This document shows positions 1 to 9,619 of a DNA stretch of 64,000 nucleotides, piece by piece. The stretch is from NCBI GenBank assembly GCA_041874755.1, contig CP102611.1:2790001-2854000 (forward strand). The letters run 5' to 3'. Every line of letters starts with the position of its first letter. Positions within the stretch are counted from its first letter, which is position 1. Source of the stretch: Chitinibacter sp. SCUT-21 (GTDB taxonomy: Bacteria; Pseudomonadota; Gammaproteobacteria; Burkholderiales; Chitinibacteraceae). The notes under the pieces were generated by a model. It was not told the DNA's origin. It saw nothing but the letters and a program-made list of their open reading frames with translations, and did not search any database. A program made the position numbers and the translations under genes.

Positions 1-450
1 TGGAACTTGATCCCTCTGTTGCCACTGTTCGTTGTTTACTTCATTGCTGGTGTGGCTGAAACCAACCGCGCACCATTTGACGTAACCGAAGGTGAGTCTG
101 AGATCGTTGCCGGTCACATGGTTGAATACTCAGGTATGAGTTTCGCGCTGTTCTTCTTGGCCGAATACGCCAATATGATCTTGATTTCGGCAATGGCATC
201 GGTGATGTTCTTGGGCGGATGGTTGTCTCCGTTCCCTGCGTCAATCCCGGTGCTCGGCGCTGCAAGCCCACTGTGGTGGGTATTGAAAGTAGCATTCTTG
301 CTGTTCTGCTTCTTGTGGTTCCGCGCTACTTTCCCACGTTATCGCTACGACCAACTGATGCGTCTGGGCTGGAAAATTTTCATCCCTGTGACCTTGGTGT
401 GGATTATCGTGGTCGGTGCTTGGATGCAGACCCCTTGGTCGATCTGGTAA
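1..450 (+). CDS. nuoH: NADH-quinone oxidoreductase subunit H (3' part)
   Basis: C-terminal part of the NuoH membrane subunit of complex I; the gene begins before the window. The visible 149 residues hold the family signature [19 protein letters not shown], a loop near the quinone pocket, followed by hydrophobic helices and the typical basic, Tyr-rich segment ending in [13 protein letters not shown]. NuoH links the peripheral arm to the proton-pumping membrane arm. It is followed after 19 bases by nuoI in the usual nuo order. Only the 5' end is missing. Confidence 0.97.
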   Translation, partial: WNLIPLLPLFVVYFIAGVAETNRAPFDVTEGESEIVAGHMVEYSGMSFALFFLAEYANMILISAMASVMFLGGWLSPFPASIPVLGAASPLWWVLKVAFLLFCFLWFRATFPRYRYDQLMRLGWKIFIPVTLVWIIVVGAWMQTPWSIW

Positions 451-469
451 GAAGAAAAGGACAGAGACC

Positions 470-961
470 GTGGAAAAAATTTCGTATTTCTTTAAAACCT
501 TCTTGCTGTGGGAGTTGGTGTTGGGCCTGAAGTTGACCGGCCGCCACTTCTTCCAACGCAAGATCACCGTGCAGTTTCCGGACGAAAAAACGCCGTACAG
601 TCCACGTTTCCGTGGTCTGCACGCGCAACGTCGTTATGCCAACGGTGAAGAGCGTTGTATTGCTTGTAAATTGTGTGAAGCAGTTTGCCCAGCAATGGCG
701 ATTACGATCGAATCAGAAGCGCGTGAAGACGACAAAACTCGTCGTACTAGCCGTTATGATATCGACCTGACAAAGTGCATTTTCTGTGGTTTCTGCGAAG
801 AAGCCTGTCCAGTTGATGCCATTGTTGAAACACATATTTATGAATATCACGGTGAAAAACGTGGCGATTTGTATTACACCAAGCCAATGTTGTTGGCAGT
901 GGGTGATCAATACGAAAAAGAAATCGCTGAGCGTAAAGCCGCTGATGCTAAATACCGCTAA
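470..961 (+). CDS. nuoI: NADH-quinone oxidoreductase subunit I
   Basis: 163-residue ferredoxin-type subunit carrying two [4Fe-4S] clusters (N6a and N6b) that pass electrons toward quinone. Two CxxCxxCxxxCP motifs are visible: [12 protein letters not shown] and [12 protein letters not shown]. The family-typical stretch [18 protein letters not shown] precedes the first. I chose the GTG start at 470 because it follows an AGGA ribosome site by 9 bases and gives the usual family length; an upstream in-frame ATG at 416 would lie inside nuoH. Confidence 0.96.
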   Translation: MEKISYFFKTFLLWELVLGLKLTGRHFFQRKITVQFPDEKTPYSPRFRGLHAQRRYANGEERCIACKLCEAVCPAMAITIESEAREDDKTRRTSRYDIDLTKCIFCGFCEEACPVDAIVETHIYEYHGEKRGDLYYTKPMLLAVGDQYEKEIAERKAADAKYR

Positions 962-973
962 GGGTTCCGAGCT

Positions 974-1612
974 ATGGATATGAGTTTAGCGATTTTTTAT
1001 GTATTTGCCGCCGTACTGGTATTCGCTGCGTTCCGTGTGATCACAGCAAAAAACCCAGTTCACGCCGTGCTGTACTTGGTACTTTCGTTCTTTAATAGCG
1101 CCGTACTTTGGATGCTGATGAAGGCCGAATTCTTGGCGGTATCGTTGATTGTGATTTACGTTGGGGCGGTGATGGTACTGTTCCTGTTCGTGGTGATGAT
1201 GCTCGATATCAACTTTGAAGCATTGCGCAAGAGCTTCTGGAAGTTCTTGCCAGTGGCGGGCACTGTTGCAGTGATCATGTTGGCCGAGATGGTGATGATT
1301 TTGACGCACCGTTTTGCCAAGATCGACAATGTAGTTGAGCCGTCTTTTAACACTGCTTCTGCTGAAGTGTTGGGTAAATTAATTTATACCCAGTATTTCT
1401 TGCCATTCCAATTGTCAGCAGTTTTGCTGCTGGTGGGTATGGTAGCGGCAATCGCCTTGACGCTGCGTAAGCGCAAGAATACGAAATACATTAATCCGGG
1501 TGATCAAATCCGTATTAAGCGTGAAGATCGTGTTCGCATGGTGAAAATGAAGTCAGAGCCTAAATTCGTCGCTGATGATGCATCAGCTGGCGAAGATAAG
1601 CCTGCTGCATAA
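974..1612 (+). CDS. nuoJ: NADH-quinone oxidoreductase subunit J
   Basis: 212-residue membrane subunit of complex I, with about five transmembrane helices and the conserved TM3 region VSLIVIYVGAVMVLFLFVVMMLD, where a pi-bulge is known in the family. The C-terminal tail after about residue 165 is charged and probably cytoplasmic. It starts 12 bases after nuoI and is followed by nuoK in the standard order. A second ATG two codons in (980) is an alternative start. Confidence 0.95.
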   Translation: MDMSLAIFYVFAAVLVFAAFRVITAKNPVHAVLYLVLSFFNSAVLWMLMKAEFLAVSLIVIYVGAVMVLFLFVVMMLDINFEALRKSFWKFLPVAGTVAVIMLAEMVMILTHRFAKIDNVVEPSFNTASAEVLGKLIYTQYFLPFQLSAVLLLVGMVAAIALTLRKRKNTKYINPGDQIRIKREDRVRMVKMKSEPKFVADDASAGEDKPAA

Positions 1613-1624
1613 TAGGGGACGACA

Positions 1625-1930
1625 GTGCTAACGCTTACACATTACCTCGTACTTGGCGCCATTATGTTTGCCGTCAGTGTATTTGGCATTTTCATGAACC
1701 GTAAAAACCTGATCGTATTGCTAATGGCAATCGAGCTGATGCTTTTATCGGTCAACATGAACTTCATCGCGTTTTCGCAGTTCTTGGGCGACACCGCGGG
1801 TCAGATTTTCGTCTTCTTTATCCTCACCGTAGCTGCTGCTGAAGCAGCGATCGGCTTGGCGATCTTGGTTGTTCTGTTCCGTAATCTACGGTCGATCAAC
1901 GTTGAAGATCTGGATAGTCTGAAGGGTTAA
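1625..1930 (+). CDS. nuoK: NADH-quinone oxidoreductase subunit K
   Basis: 101-residue, three-helix membrane subunit of the proton channel. Family residues are visible: the acidic residues in helix 2 ([13 protein letters not shown]) and helix 3 ([13 protein letters not shown]). The GTG start is 12 bases after the nuoJ stop and gives the exact family length. Part of the continuous nuo operon. Confidence 0.95.
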   Translation: MLTLTHYLVLGAIMFAVSVFGIFMNRKNLIVLLMAIELMLLSVNMNFIAFSQFLGDTAGQIFVFFILTVAAAEAAIGLAILVVLFRNLRSINVEDLDSLKG

Positions 1931-1962
1931 ACCGGACAACATTAAATCGGACAAGAATACCA

Positions 1963-4002
1963 ATGGACATGAAATCGATTTATCTGCTGATCCCGCTTGC
2001 GCCGCTGTTTGGTGCGCTGATTTCCGGCCTTTTAGGCTGGTTAATCGGCCGCCGTGCAGCACACTGCGTGACCATCGCGGGGGTTGCCGCTTCATTCGGC
2101 TTATCAGCTTACGTACTGAATTATTTGCTCGGTGGTGGCGAATCATTCAATGGCACGGTTTATACCTGGCTCACCGTTAATGGCGTTGATCTGAACGTCG
2201 GCTTCTTGGTCGACAATCTGACCGCCATGATGATGTGCGTGGTTACTTTTGTATCGTTGATGGTGCACTTATACACCATCGGCTATATGCATGACGATCC
2301 AGGCTATCAACGTTTCTTTAGCTACATCTCACTCTTTACCTTCTCAATGTTGATGCTTGTCATGAGTAACAACTTTGTTCAGCTGTTCTTCGGCTGGGAA
2401 GCAGTAGGTTTAGTGTCTTACCTGTTGATCGGTTTCTGGTTCAAGCGTCCAACTGCGACGTTTGCGAACTTGAAAGCCTTCTTGGTTAACCGTGTAGGTG
2501 ACTTCGGTTTCCTATTAGGTATCGGCTTGGTACTGGCGCACTTTGGTACACTCGATTACGCCGAAGTTTTCGCAAAATTGCCAGAGCTTGAGCACGCAAC
2601 GATCAGCATCATTCCAGGTACAACTTGGTCTTTGATGACTGTCACGTGCATCTTGCTGTTTATTGGTGCAATGGGTAAATCTGCTCAATTCCCATTACAC
2701 GTTTGGTTGCCAGATTCGATGGAAGGCCCAACGCCAATTTCTGCACTGATTCACGCAGCAACAATGGTTACAGCGGGTATCTTCATGGTATCTCGTATGT
2801 CACCGATGTTTGAGTTGTCAGAAACTGCGTTGAACTTTGTGTTGGTGATTGGCGCAATTACTGCGCTGTTTATGGGCTTCTTGGGCATTATCCAGAACGA
2901 CATTAAACGTGTGGTTGCGTACTCTACTTTGTCGCAATTGGGTTATATGACTGTTGCATTGGGTGCTTCTGCGTACTCAGTAGCAGTATTCCACTTGATG
3001 ACTCACGCGTTCTTTAAAGCTTTGTTGTTCCTTGCTGCTGGTTCGGTAATTATGGGTATGCATCACGATCAAGACATCCGCAATATGGGTGGCTTGCGTA
3101 AATACATGCCAATTACTTGGATTACGTCGTTGCTTGGCTCATTGGCCTTGATTGGTACGCCATTCCTGTCTGGTTTCTACTCTAAAGATTCGATTATCTT
3201 GGCAGTAGAAGCGTCTAAATTGCCAGGTGCTGGTTTTGCGCAATTCGCCGTAATTGCTGGTGTGTTTGTTACTGCGTTCTACTCATTCCGTATGTACTTC
3301 TTGGTATTCCACGGTAAAGAGCAGTGGATGCAGAAGAAAGAACATCACCATGCTCACGACGCGCATGATGATCATGACCACCACCACGGTTTGGGTCCGA
3401 ATGACAAGCCACACGAGTCACCATGGGTTGTTACATTGCCGTTAGTCTTATTGGCGATTCCATCAGTGTTTATTGGTGCGTTTGCAATGACCAATATGTT
3501 GGTGGGTGATTTCTTCAAAGACGTGATTTTTGTAAATCATGAACTGCACGGCGCAATGGAAGCGGTAGGCGAGCACGCTGAAGACTGGTACCACATGGGC
3601 ATGCATGCGTTTGTAACGCTGCCGTTCTGGTTGGCTGTAGCCGGTGTAGCAAGTGCTTACTTCTTCTACATGGTTAAACCAGAAATTCCAGCTGCTTTGG
3701 ATCGCTTCTTCACTTCGATTGGCGTGAAAAAATTGCTGGAAGAGAAATACTACATGGATCACTTGTACATCAACGGCTTTGCCGCTGGTGGTCGTGCATT
3801 GGGTACCGTGTTGTGGAAAGTGGGTGACACCCTGCTGATTGATGGTTTGGTTGTCAATGGTACGGCGAAATTGGTTGGTTTGTTCTCTAACCTAACGCGT
3901 CGCATCCAAAGCGGCTACATCTATCACTACGCGTTTGCAATGATTGTTGGTGTGTTGTTGTTACTAACATTGTTAGCAAATTCGTTACTGCAAGTGCAGT
4001 AA
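1963..4002 (+). CDS. nuoL: NADH-quinone oxidoreductase subunit L
   Basis: 679-residue antiporter-like proton-pumping subunit at the far end of the membrane arm. Family landmarks include FFGWEAVGLVSYLLIGFW (key Glu about 146), MGKSAQFPLHVWLPDSMEGPTP (key Lys about 239) and a C-terminal lateral-helix region of about 150 residues. Residues 461-475 form a strongly His-rich cytoplasmic or periplasmic loop (ten His with Asp, Ala and Glu). It lies between nuoK and nuoM; a short perfect hairpin overlaps its stop codon. Confidence 0.97.
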   Translation: MDMKSIYLLIPLAPLFGALISGLLGWLIGRRAAHCVTIAGVAASFGLSAYVLNYLLGGGESFNGTVYTWLTVNGVDLNVGFLVDNLTAMMMCVVTFVSLMVHLYTIGYMHDDPGYQRFFSYISLFTFSMLMLVMSNNFVQLFFGWEAVGLVSYLLIGFWFKRPTATFANLKAFLVNRVGDFGFLLGIGLVLAHFGTLDYAEVFAKLPELEHATISIIPGTTWSLMTVTCILLFIGAMGKSAQFPLHVWLPDSMEGPTPISALIHAATMVTAGIFMVSRMSPMFELSETALNFVLVIGAITALFMGFLGIIQNDIKRVVAYSTLSQLGYMTVALGASAYSVAVFHLMTHAFFKALLFLAAGSVIMGMHHDQDIRNMGGLRKYMPITWITSLLGSLALIGTPFLSGFYSKDSIILAVEASKLPGAGFAQFAVIAGVFVTAFYSFRMYFLVFHGKEQWMQKKEHHHAHDAHDDHDHHHGLGPNDKPHESPWVVTLPLVLLAIPSVFIGAFAMTNMLVGDFFKDVIFVNHELHGAMEAVGEHAEDWYHMGMHAFVTLPFWLAVAGVASAYFFYMVKPEIPAALDRFFTSIGVKKLLEEKYYMDHLYINGFAAGGRALGTVLWKVGDTLLIDGLVVNGTAKLVGLFSNLTRRIQSGYIYHYAFAMIVGVLLLLTLLANSLLQVQ

Positions 4003-4020
4003 TCAGTGGGTTCACTGATT
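4001..4020 (+). repeat. Intercistronic hairpin nuoL-nuoM
   Basis: Perfect 8-bp inverted repeat, AATCAGTG at 4001-4008 and CACTGATT at 4013-4020, with a four-base GGTT loop. It overlaps the nuoL stop codon and has no T-tract, so it looks like an RNA-stability hairpin rather than a terminator. Confidence 0.5.
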
Positions 4021-4052
4021 GCCAGATTTAATTATTAACAAGTAGGTTAACT

Positions 4053-5558
4053 ATGACGGGTAATCTCCTCAGCCTTGCGATCTGGATGCCAATTTTGGCA
4101 GGCGTGATCGTGCTCGCGACAGGAAGCGATAAAAACGCTACTGCTGCGCGCTGGCTGGCGCTACTGGGCGCTTTGGCCTCTTTCCTTGTAACGATCCCTT
4201 TGTATACAGGTTTCGAAACGCTTCATGGCGGTATGCAATTTGAAGAAATGAAACCTTGGATTCAAAGCCTAAACATTAACTACCACTTGGGCGTTGACGG
4301 CTTGTCGATGTTCTTTGTGATCTTGAACAGCTTTACCACCTTGATGGTGGTATTGGCTGGCTGGCAAGTCATTGAAAAGCGTGTAGCGCAATACATGGCT
4401 GCATTCTTGATTATGTCAGGCTTGATCAATGGTGCTTTTGTTGCGTTGGATGCGATTCTGTTCTACGTATTCTTCGAAGCAATGTTGATCCCGATGTACC
4501 TGATTATCGGTGTATGGGGTGGTCCAAACCGCGTTTACGCGTCAGTGAAGTTCTTCTTGTACACGCTGATGGGTTCATTGCTGACTTTGGTGGCCTTCAT
4601 CTACCTGTACTTCCAATCAGGTGGCAGCTTCGAAATCGCTGAATACCATCGTCTGCCTTTGGGCATGGCGGCGCAAACCTTGTTGCTGGTGGCGTTCTTC
4701 TTTGCCTTCGCGGTGAAAGTACCAATGTGGCCAGTTCACACTTGGTTGCCAGACGCGCACGTTGAAGCACCGACCGGTGGTTCTATGGTGTTGGCGGCGA
4801 TTACGCTGAAACTCGGTGCTTACGGTTTCTTGCGATTCGCTCTGCCAATCGCACCAGATGCCTCTCGTGAGTATGCTTGGGTATTCGTTGTATTGTCGCT
4901 GGTTGCAGTCGTATACATCGGTATGGTGGCGTTGGTACAAACTGATATGAAAAAATTGGTGGCTTACTCATCAATTTCTCACATGGGTTTTGTGACACTG
5001 GGCTTCTTTATGTTCGGTGGTGCTGATGGTAACCAATTGAATGCTTGGGCTGTAGAAGGCGCCTTGGTTCAAATGATTTCTCACGGTTTTGTTTCTGCCG
5101 CGATGTTCTTCTGTATCGGTGTGATGTATGACCGTGTACACAGCCGCAAAATCGCTGATTACGGTGGTGTTGCGAACAAGATGCCAATCTTTGCTGCCTT
5201 CATGATGTTGTTTGCTATGGCGAACTCTGGTTTGCCAGCGACATCAGGTTTTGCTGGTGAATTCATGGTGATCTTGGGTGCTGTTCAGGTGAACTTCTGG
5301 TACGCCGTTGCAGCAGCCACTACGCTGATCTTCGGTGCGGCATACACATTGTGGATGTACAAACGCGTGATTTTTGGTGATGTTGCGAACGACAACGTTG
5401 CTGAGTTGAAAGATGTCAACGCACGTGAATTCTTGGTATTGGCTATTTTAGCCATCGCAGTATTGGGTATGGGTCTATTCCCGAAACCATTTACTGATGT
5501 GATGCACCAGTCAGTGAACGACCTGATTTGGCATGTTTCACAAACCAAGCTCCACTAA
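4053..5558 (+). CDS. nuoM: NADH-quinone oxidoreductase subunit M
   Basis: 501-residue antiporter-like proton-pumping subunit with about 14 transmembrane helices. Landmarks: VFFEAMLIPMYLIIGVWGG (key Glu in TM5), FAFAVKVPMWPVHTWLPDAHVEAP (key Lys in TM7) and QTDMKKLVAYSSISHMGFV. Follows nuoL by 50 bases and precedes nuoN by 28. Length and order are normal. Confidence 0.97.
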   Translation: MTGNLLSLAIWMPILAGVIVLATGSDKNATAARWLALLGALASFLVTIPLYTGFETLHGGMQFEEMKPWIQSLNINYHLGVDGLSMFFVILNSFTTLMVVLAGWQVIEKRVAQYMAAFLIMSGLINGAFVALDAILFYVFFEAMLIPMYLIIGVWGGPNRVYASVKFFLYTLMGSLLTLVAFIYLYFQSGGSFEIAEYHRLPLGMAAQTLLLVAFFFAFAVKVPMWPVHTWLPDAHVEAPTGGSMVLAAITLKLGAYGFLRFALPIAPDASREYAWVFVVLSLVAVVYIGMVALVQTDMKKLVAYSSISHMGFVTLGFFMFGGADGNQLNAWAVEGALVQMISHGFVSAAMFFCIGVMYDRVHSRKIADYGGVANKMPIFAAFMMLFAMANSGLPATSGFAGEFMVILGAVQVNFWYAVAAATTLIFGAAYTLWMYKRVIFGDVANDNVAELKDVNAREFLVLAILAIAVLGMGLFPKPFTDVMHQSVNDLIWHVSQTKLH

Positions 5559-5586
5559 TAATCGACTATAAAAGTAGGCTAGAACC

Positions 5587-7050
5587 ATGACCTGGACCAG
5601 TCTTAATCCATGGGTGGCAACGCCAGAGATCTTCTTGCTCTGTGCGGTATGTGCCATCCTGCTGATTGATTTATTTATCAGTGATGCAAAACGTGGCATT
5701 ACCTATGTTTTGACCTTGCTCACTTTGGGTGTAACCGCTGCACTGGTTGTTGCGGGACACGAACCTCAAGCGCGCATGGGCTTTAGCAATTCATTCTTGG
5801 CTGATGCCTTGTCTGACTACGCTAAACTCGGAATGATCTTGGGTGTTGCCCTAGTATTGATCTACGGCCGAGGCTACGCAAAGGCTCGCGGCTTATACCG
5901 TGGTGAATTCTTCACGCTGGCGATGTTCTCATTGCTCGGTATGATGGTAATGGCATCTGCTGTTAACTTCCTGACTCTGTACGTGGGTCTGGAATTGATG
6001 TCGCTGTCGATCTACGCGATGGTTGCGCTGAATCGTGATTCATTTGCTTCTACTGAAGCTGCGATGAAGTACTTCGTACTTGGTGCTCTGGCGTCAGGTA
6101 TGTTGCTCTACGGTATGTCTATGCTGTACGGCGCGACAGGTACTTTGGACGTATTCGCGATTGCGAAAGCAATTCAGCAAGGTACGGCGAATAACCTGCT
6201 GGTGGTGTTTGGCTTGGTGTTTGTTGTAACCGGTCTTGGCTTTAAGTTTGGTGCTGTTCCATTCCACATGTGGGTGCCAGACGTTTATCAAGGCGCGCCA
6301 ACACCAATGACTCAGTTGATTTCAACTGCGCCAAAAATTGCCGTGTTTGTTTTCACGCTGCGTGTATTGGCGCAAGCGCTAGAAGGCTTCGCAGGCGACT
6401 GGCGTGGCATGCTGATGATCTTGGCAGTGTTGTCGATTGCCTTGGGTAATATCACAGCGATTGCACAAACCAATATCAAGCGTATGTTTGGTTATTCAAC
6501 CATTTCTCACATGGGCTTTGTGCTGTTGGGGATTTTGGTTGCAACGCCAAATGGCTACGCAGCTTCATTCTTCTACGTGATGAGCTATCTGTTGATGGGC
6601 GCGGCAGGTTTTGGTGTGTTGATGCTATTGTCACGCCAAGGTTTTGAAGCGGAACAAATCGTAGACTTGAAAGGTCTGAATCAACGCAGCCCATGGTTTG
6701 CGCTGATGATGTTGTTCACAATGTTCTCAATGGCGGGTATCCCTGTGTTCTTGGGCTTCTTTGCAAAACTATCTGTTTTGAAAGAAATCGTGAATCTGGG
6801 TATGGTTTGGTTAGCCGTTGTCGCTGTGGCGTTCTCGTTAATCGGTGCATTCTATTACCTGCGTGTCGTTAAAGTGATGTACTTTGACGATGCAGAAACG
6901 ACTGAACCATTGAATGCTTGCTTTGACGCCAAAGTGATTCTGTCGATCAACTGCTTGTTGTTGCTGGTATTGGGCTTAATGCCAAATACGGTGATGACTG
7001 TGCTGATCGATGCGGTACAGCGCTCGATTATTCCTGGCGTTATTCACTAA
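5587..7050 (+). CDS. nuoN: NADH-quinone oxidoreductase subunit N
   Basis: 487-residue third antiporter-like subunit of complex I. Landmarks: LTLYVGLELMSLSIYAMVAL, GLGFKFGAVPFHMWVPDVYQGAPTP and QTNIKRMFGYSTISHMGFV, with the usual Lys and Glu residues of the half-channels. It is the last structural nuo gene and is followed after 10 bases by a small membrane gene. Confidence 0.97.
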   Translation: MTWTSLNPWVATPEIFLLCAVCAILLIDLFISDAKRGITYVLTLLTLGVTAALVVAGHEPQARMGFSNSFLADALSDYAKLGMILGVALVLIYGRGYAKARGLYRGEFFTLAMFSLLGMMVMASAVNFLTLYVGLELMSLSIYAMVALNRDSFASTEAAMKYFVLGALASGMLLYGMSMLYGATGTLDVFAIAKAIQQGTANNLLVVFGLVFVVTGLGFKFGAVPFHMWVPDVYQGAPTPMTQLISTAPKIAVFVFTLRVLAQALEGFAGDWRGMLMILAVLSIALGNITAIAQTNIKRMFGYSTISHMGFVLLGILVATPNGYAASFFYVMSYLLMGAAGFGVLMLLSRQGFEAEQIVDLKGLNQRSPWFALMMLFTMFSMAGIPVFLGFFAKLSVLKEIVNLGMVWLAVVAVAFSLIGAFYYLRVVKVMYFDDAETTEPLNACFDAKVILSINCLLLLVLGLMPNTVMTVLIDAVQRSIIPGVIH

Positions 7051-7060
7051 GCCTAATTAA

Positions 7061-7360
7061 ATGCAAAATTTGCTATTAATTGGTACGTTGGCGGCCTTGG
7101 CCGCCAATTTGCCATTCTTGTCTGAGAAAATCTTGTTTGTTTGGGAAACCAAAACAGGGAAAAAAAACTTCCTGTGGCGTTTATTTGAACTCACTTTTTA
7201 CTTTATCGTTGTTGGTTTTATTGCTCGCTTGGTCGAGGCGCAAGTCAGCCCAATTCATTCACAAAACTGGCAGTTTTATGTGAGTGTGTTGGCCTTGTTT
7301 ATCGTCTTGGCGTGGCCCGGTTTTGTCTGGCGATATTTCTGGCGCAAACCCGGATTGTAA
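7061..7360 (+). CDS. DUF2818-type small membrane protein
   Basis: 99-residue protein with three predicted membrane helices (about residues 1-27, 43-62 and 72-92) and a short basic C-terminus (WRYFWRKPGL). A protein of this kind is regularly found directly after nuoN in betaproteobacteria and is catalogued as DUF2818; its function is not known. The 10-base gap to nuoN suggests co-transcription and perhaps a role in assembly of the membrane arm, which is inference only. Confidence 0.8.
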   Translation: MQNLLLIGTLAALAANLPFLSEKILFVWETKTGKKNFLWRLFELTFYFIVVGFIARLVEAQVSPIHSQNWQFYVSVLALFIVLAWPGFVWRYFWRKPGL

Positions 7361-7384
7361 AATTAGCCATCACAAGCTAAATTC

Positions 7385-7413
7385 TTGCCAAAGCGCAGTA
7401 AGCCGTTTATGAT
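7385..7413 (+). promoter_or_regulatory. Sigma70-type promoter of the tRNA-Val/thrS transcript
   Basis: TTGCCA at 7385-7390 and TATGAT at 7408-7413, separated by exactly 17 bases, sit about 12 bases before the tRNA-Val gene. No other promoter fits between the tRNA and the thrS leader, so this one probably drives the whole tRNA-Val, leader, thrS unit. Confidence 0.65.
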
Positions 7414-7424
7414 TGCGCTTCTTT

Positions 7425-7501
7425 AGGCACGTAGCTCAGCTGGTTAGAGCACCACCTTGACATGGTGGGGGTCGTTGGTTCGAGTCCAATCGTGCCTACC
7501 A
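7425..7501 (+). tRNA. tRNA-Val (anticodon GAC)
   Basis: 77-base tRNA with encoded CCA. Acceptor stem AGGCACG pairs with CGTGCCT, D-arm GCTC/GAGC, anticodon stem CCACC/GGTGG with loop TTGACAT (anticodon GAC, reads GUC and GUU), and TTCGAGT in the T-arm. There is no terminator behind it: 17 bases after the CCA end begins the leader peptide of thrS, so its 3' processing would create the 5' end of the thrS leader RNA. Confidence 0.97.
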
Positions 7502-7518
7502 ACATAGAGGAATAAGAC

Positions 7519-7560
7519 ATGCAACGAACGAGCACCACAACCTGGATTATTTTAGGTTAA
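7519..7560 (+). CDS. Thr-rich leader peptide of thrS
   Basis: Thirteen-codon open reading frame, translated MQRTSTTTWIILG, preceded by a GAGG ribosome site 8 bases upstream. Four of the five codons at positions 4-8 are Thr (ACG, ACC, ACA, ACC). It sits directly before a terminator/antiterminator pair and thrS. This is the architecture of a ribosome-mediated attenuator that senses charged tRNA-Thr: stalling at the Thr run when charging is low would let the antiterminator form. The role is inferred from sequence layout. Confidence 0.8.
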   Translation: MQRTSTTTWIILG

Positions 7561-7613
7561 GCCGTTCACAGTCTTGTTTCTAAAAAGTGCGGCTTAGCCC
7601 GCACTTTTTTTTT
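7555..7613 (+). promoter_or_regulatory. thrS transcription attenuator
   Basis: Two mutually exclusive hairpins are visible. Terminator: AGTGCGG (7586-7592) pairs with CCGCACT (7599-7605), followed by nine T. Antiterminator: GGTTAAGCCG (7555-7564), which overlaps the leader stop codon, pairs over ten bases (one G-T wobble) with CGGCTTAGCC (7590-7599), the left arm and loop of the terminator. A ribosome reaching the leader stop would cover the upstream strand and allow termination; one stalled on the Thr codons would leave it free. Confidence 0.8.
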
Positions 7614-7666
7614 GTTCAGTTTCAATGATGACATCGGCGCTCCCGATACTTGTAAAGGCGAAAACA

Positions 7667-9571
7667 ATGCCAGTAGTTACTCTTCCTGATGGTTCGCAAC
7701 GTCAATTTGACGCAGCAGTGACGATTGCTGATGTTGCCGCAAGTATTGGTGCCGGTTTGGCGCGTGCTGCGTTGGCGGGCAAAATCGATGGTCAACTGGT
7801 TGATACCAGTTACTTGATCGACCGTGATGTCAATTTGGCGATCATTACTGAAAAAGACGCCGATGGTCTTGAGATTATCCGTCACTCTACTGCGCACTTG
7901 TTGGCGTATGCAGTTAAGCAATTATTCCCGACCGCGCAGGTCACCATTGGCCCTGCAATCGAAAACGGCTTTTATTACGATTTTTCCTACGAGCGCCCAT
8001 TCACGCCAGATGACTTAGTGTTGATTGAGAAAAAAATGCAGGAGTTAGCCAAGCAAGATATTCCTGTCGAGCGCTATGAAATGTCGCGTGACGACGCTGT
8101 GGCTTATTTCAAGAGCATTGGTGAAGTTTACAAGGCTGAAATCATCGAATCGATCCCTGCAGATCAAACGCTTAGTCTGTATCGCGAAGGCGATTTTACC
8201 GACTTATGCCGTGGCCCTCACGTTCCTTCAACTGGCAAACTGAAAGTATTTAAGTTGATGAAAGTGGCTGGTGCATACTGGCGCGGCGATAGCAAAAACG
8301 AAATGCTAACGCGTATTTACGGTACTGCGTGGGCTAAAAAAGAAGACTTGGCGCAATACCTACATATGCTGGAAGAAGCCGAAAAGCGGGATCACCGCAA
8401 AATCGGTAAGCAACTTGATCTGTTCCATATGCAAGATGAAGCGCCGGGCATGGTGTTCTGGCATCCGAAAGGTTGGACTTTGTGGCAAACGATTGAACAG
8501 TATATGCGCCGCAAACTCAATCAACATGGTTACGACGAAATTCGCACGCCGATGGTGATGGATCGTACCCTGTGGGAAAAATCAGGCCACTGGGAAAACT
8601 ATCACGACAATATGTTCACGACTGAGTCGGAAAAACGTGATTACGCCGTTAAACCGATGAATTGCCCTGGTCATATTCAAGTCTTTAACCAAGGCTTGCG
8701 CTCTTACCGCGATTTGCCGTTGCGCTACGCTGAGTTTGGTTCATGCCACCGTAATGAGCCATCAGGTTCTCTGCACGGCATTATGCGCGTGCGTGGCTTT
8801 GTACAGGACGATGCGCATATCTTCTGTACTGAAGATCAAGTGCAGCAAGAAGCGGCAGCATTTATTGATTTGCTCAAAGAAGTGTATGCAGACTTTGGCT
8901 TTAGCGAAATTCTAGTCAAACTCTCAACGCGCCCTGAAAAACGTGTGGGTACAGAAGAGGCCTGGGACAAAGCGGAAGCTGCTTTGGCTTCTGCGCTGCA
9001 GTCAAAAGGCTTAGAGTTTGAATATCTGCCAGGCGAGGGGGCTTTCTACGGCCCTAAAATCGAATTTACGCTGAAAGACTGCTTAGGTCGTCTGTGGCAG
9101 TGTGGTACTTTGCAGATTGATCCAAACTTGCCTGAGCGTTTGGGCGCTGAGTATGTCGGCGAAGATAATGCCAAGCATCGCCCGATCATGTTGCACCGCG
9201 CGGTGTTGGGTTCACTCGAGCGCTTTATCGGTATTTTGATCGAAAACTTTGCGGGTGCATTCCCGGTCTGGTTGGCTCCGGTGCAGTTGGTCGTGATGAA
9301 TATCTCAGAATCTCAGCGTGAATATGCCCAAAATGTGACCGCTCGTCTCAATCAAAGTGGCCTTCGTGCAATTGCCGACTTGAGAAATGAGAAAATAACC
9401 TATAAAATCCGCGAACATAGCTTGCAACGTTTGCCATATCAATTGATTATTGGCGATAAAGAACGTGATGCAGGCTTGGTGGCCGTGCGAAATCGCAGCG
9501 GTGAAGACTTGGGCCAGATGACTGTAGACGCATTGATTGCGTTGATTCAATCAGAAATGCCGCAAGCCTAA
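7667..9571 (+). CDS. thrS: Threonine-tRNA ligase
   Basis: 634-residue class II synthetase that charges tRNA-Thr, close to the usual length of about 640. It begins with the TGS domain ([16 protein letters not shown]), followed by the editing domain with [16 protein letters not shown], then the catalytic core with [11 protein letters not shown] (zinc-binding Cys), the [19 protein letters not shown] motif 2 region and [13 protein letters not shown] motif 3, and a C-terminal anticodon-binding domain. I chose the ATG at 7667 because the family starts MPV(I/V)TLPDGS and an AAGG site precedes it. Expression is probably set by the upstream attenuator. Confidence 0.97.
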   Translation: MPVVTLPDGSQRQFDAAVTIADVAASIGAGLARAALAGKIDGQLVDTSYLIDRDVNLAIITEKDADGLEIIRHSTAHLLAYAVKQLFPTAQVTIGPAIENGFYYDFSYERPFTPDDLVLIEKKMQELAKQDIPVERYEMSRDDAVAYFKSIGEVYKAEIIESIPADQTLSLYREGDFTDLCRGPHVPSTGKLKVFKLMKVAGAYWRGDSKNEMLTRIYGTAWAKKEDLAQYLHMLEEAEKRDHRKIGKQLDLFHMQDEAPGMVFWHPKGWTLWQTIEQYMRRKLNQHGYDEIRTPMVMDRTLWEKSGHWENYHDNMFTTESEKRDYAVKPMNCPGHIQVFNQGLRSYRDLPLRYAEFGSCHRNEPSGSLHGIMRVRGFVQDDAHIFCTEDQVQQEAAAFIDLLKEVYADFGFSEILVKLSTRPEKRVGTEEAWDKAEAALASALQSKGLEFEYLPGEGAFYGPKIEFTLKDCLGRLWQCGTLQIDPNLPERLGAEYVGEDNAKHRPIMLHRAVLGSLERFIGILIENFAGAFPVWLAPVQLVVMNISESQREYAQNVTARLNQSGLRAIADLRNEKITYKIREHSLQRLPYQLIIGDKERDAGLVAVRNRSGEDLGQMTVDALIALIQSEMPQA

Positions 9572-9619
9572 CGCTAGCCGATGCACGGTTTTGTTTTTGA
9601 ATGACTTGGAGTAATGACA

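Noticed and set aside
9614..9616. ATG as the infC start
   Set aside because: Only two bases from the sole ribosome site; kept as an alternative in the infC entry.
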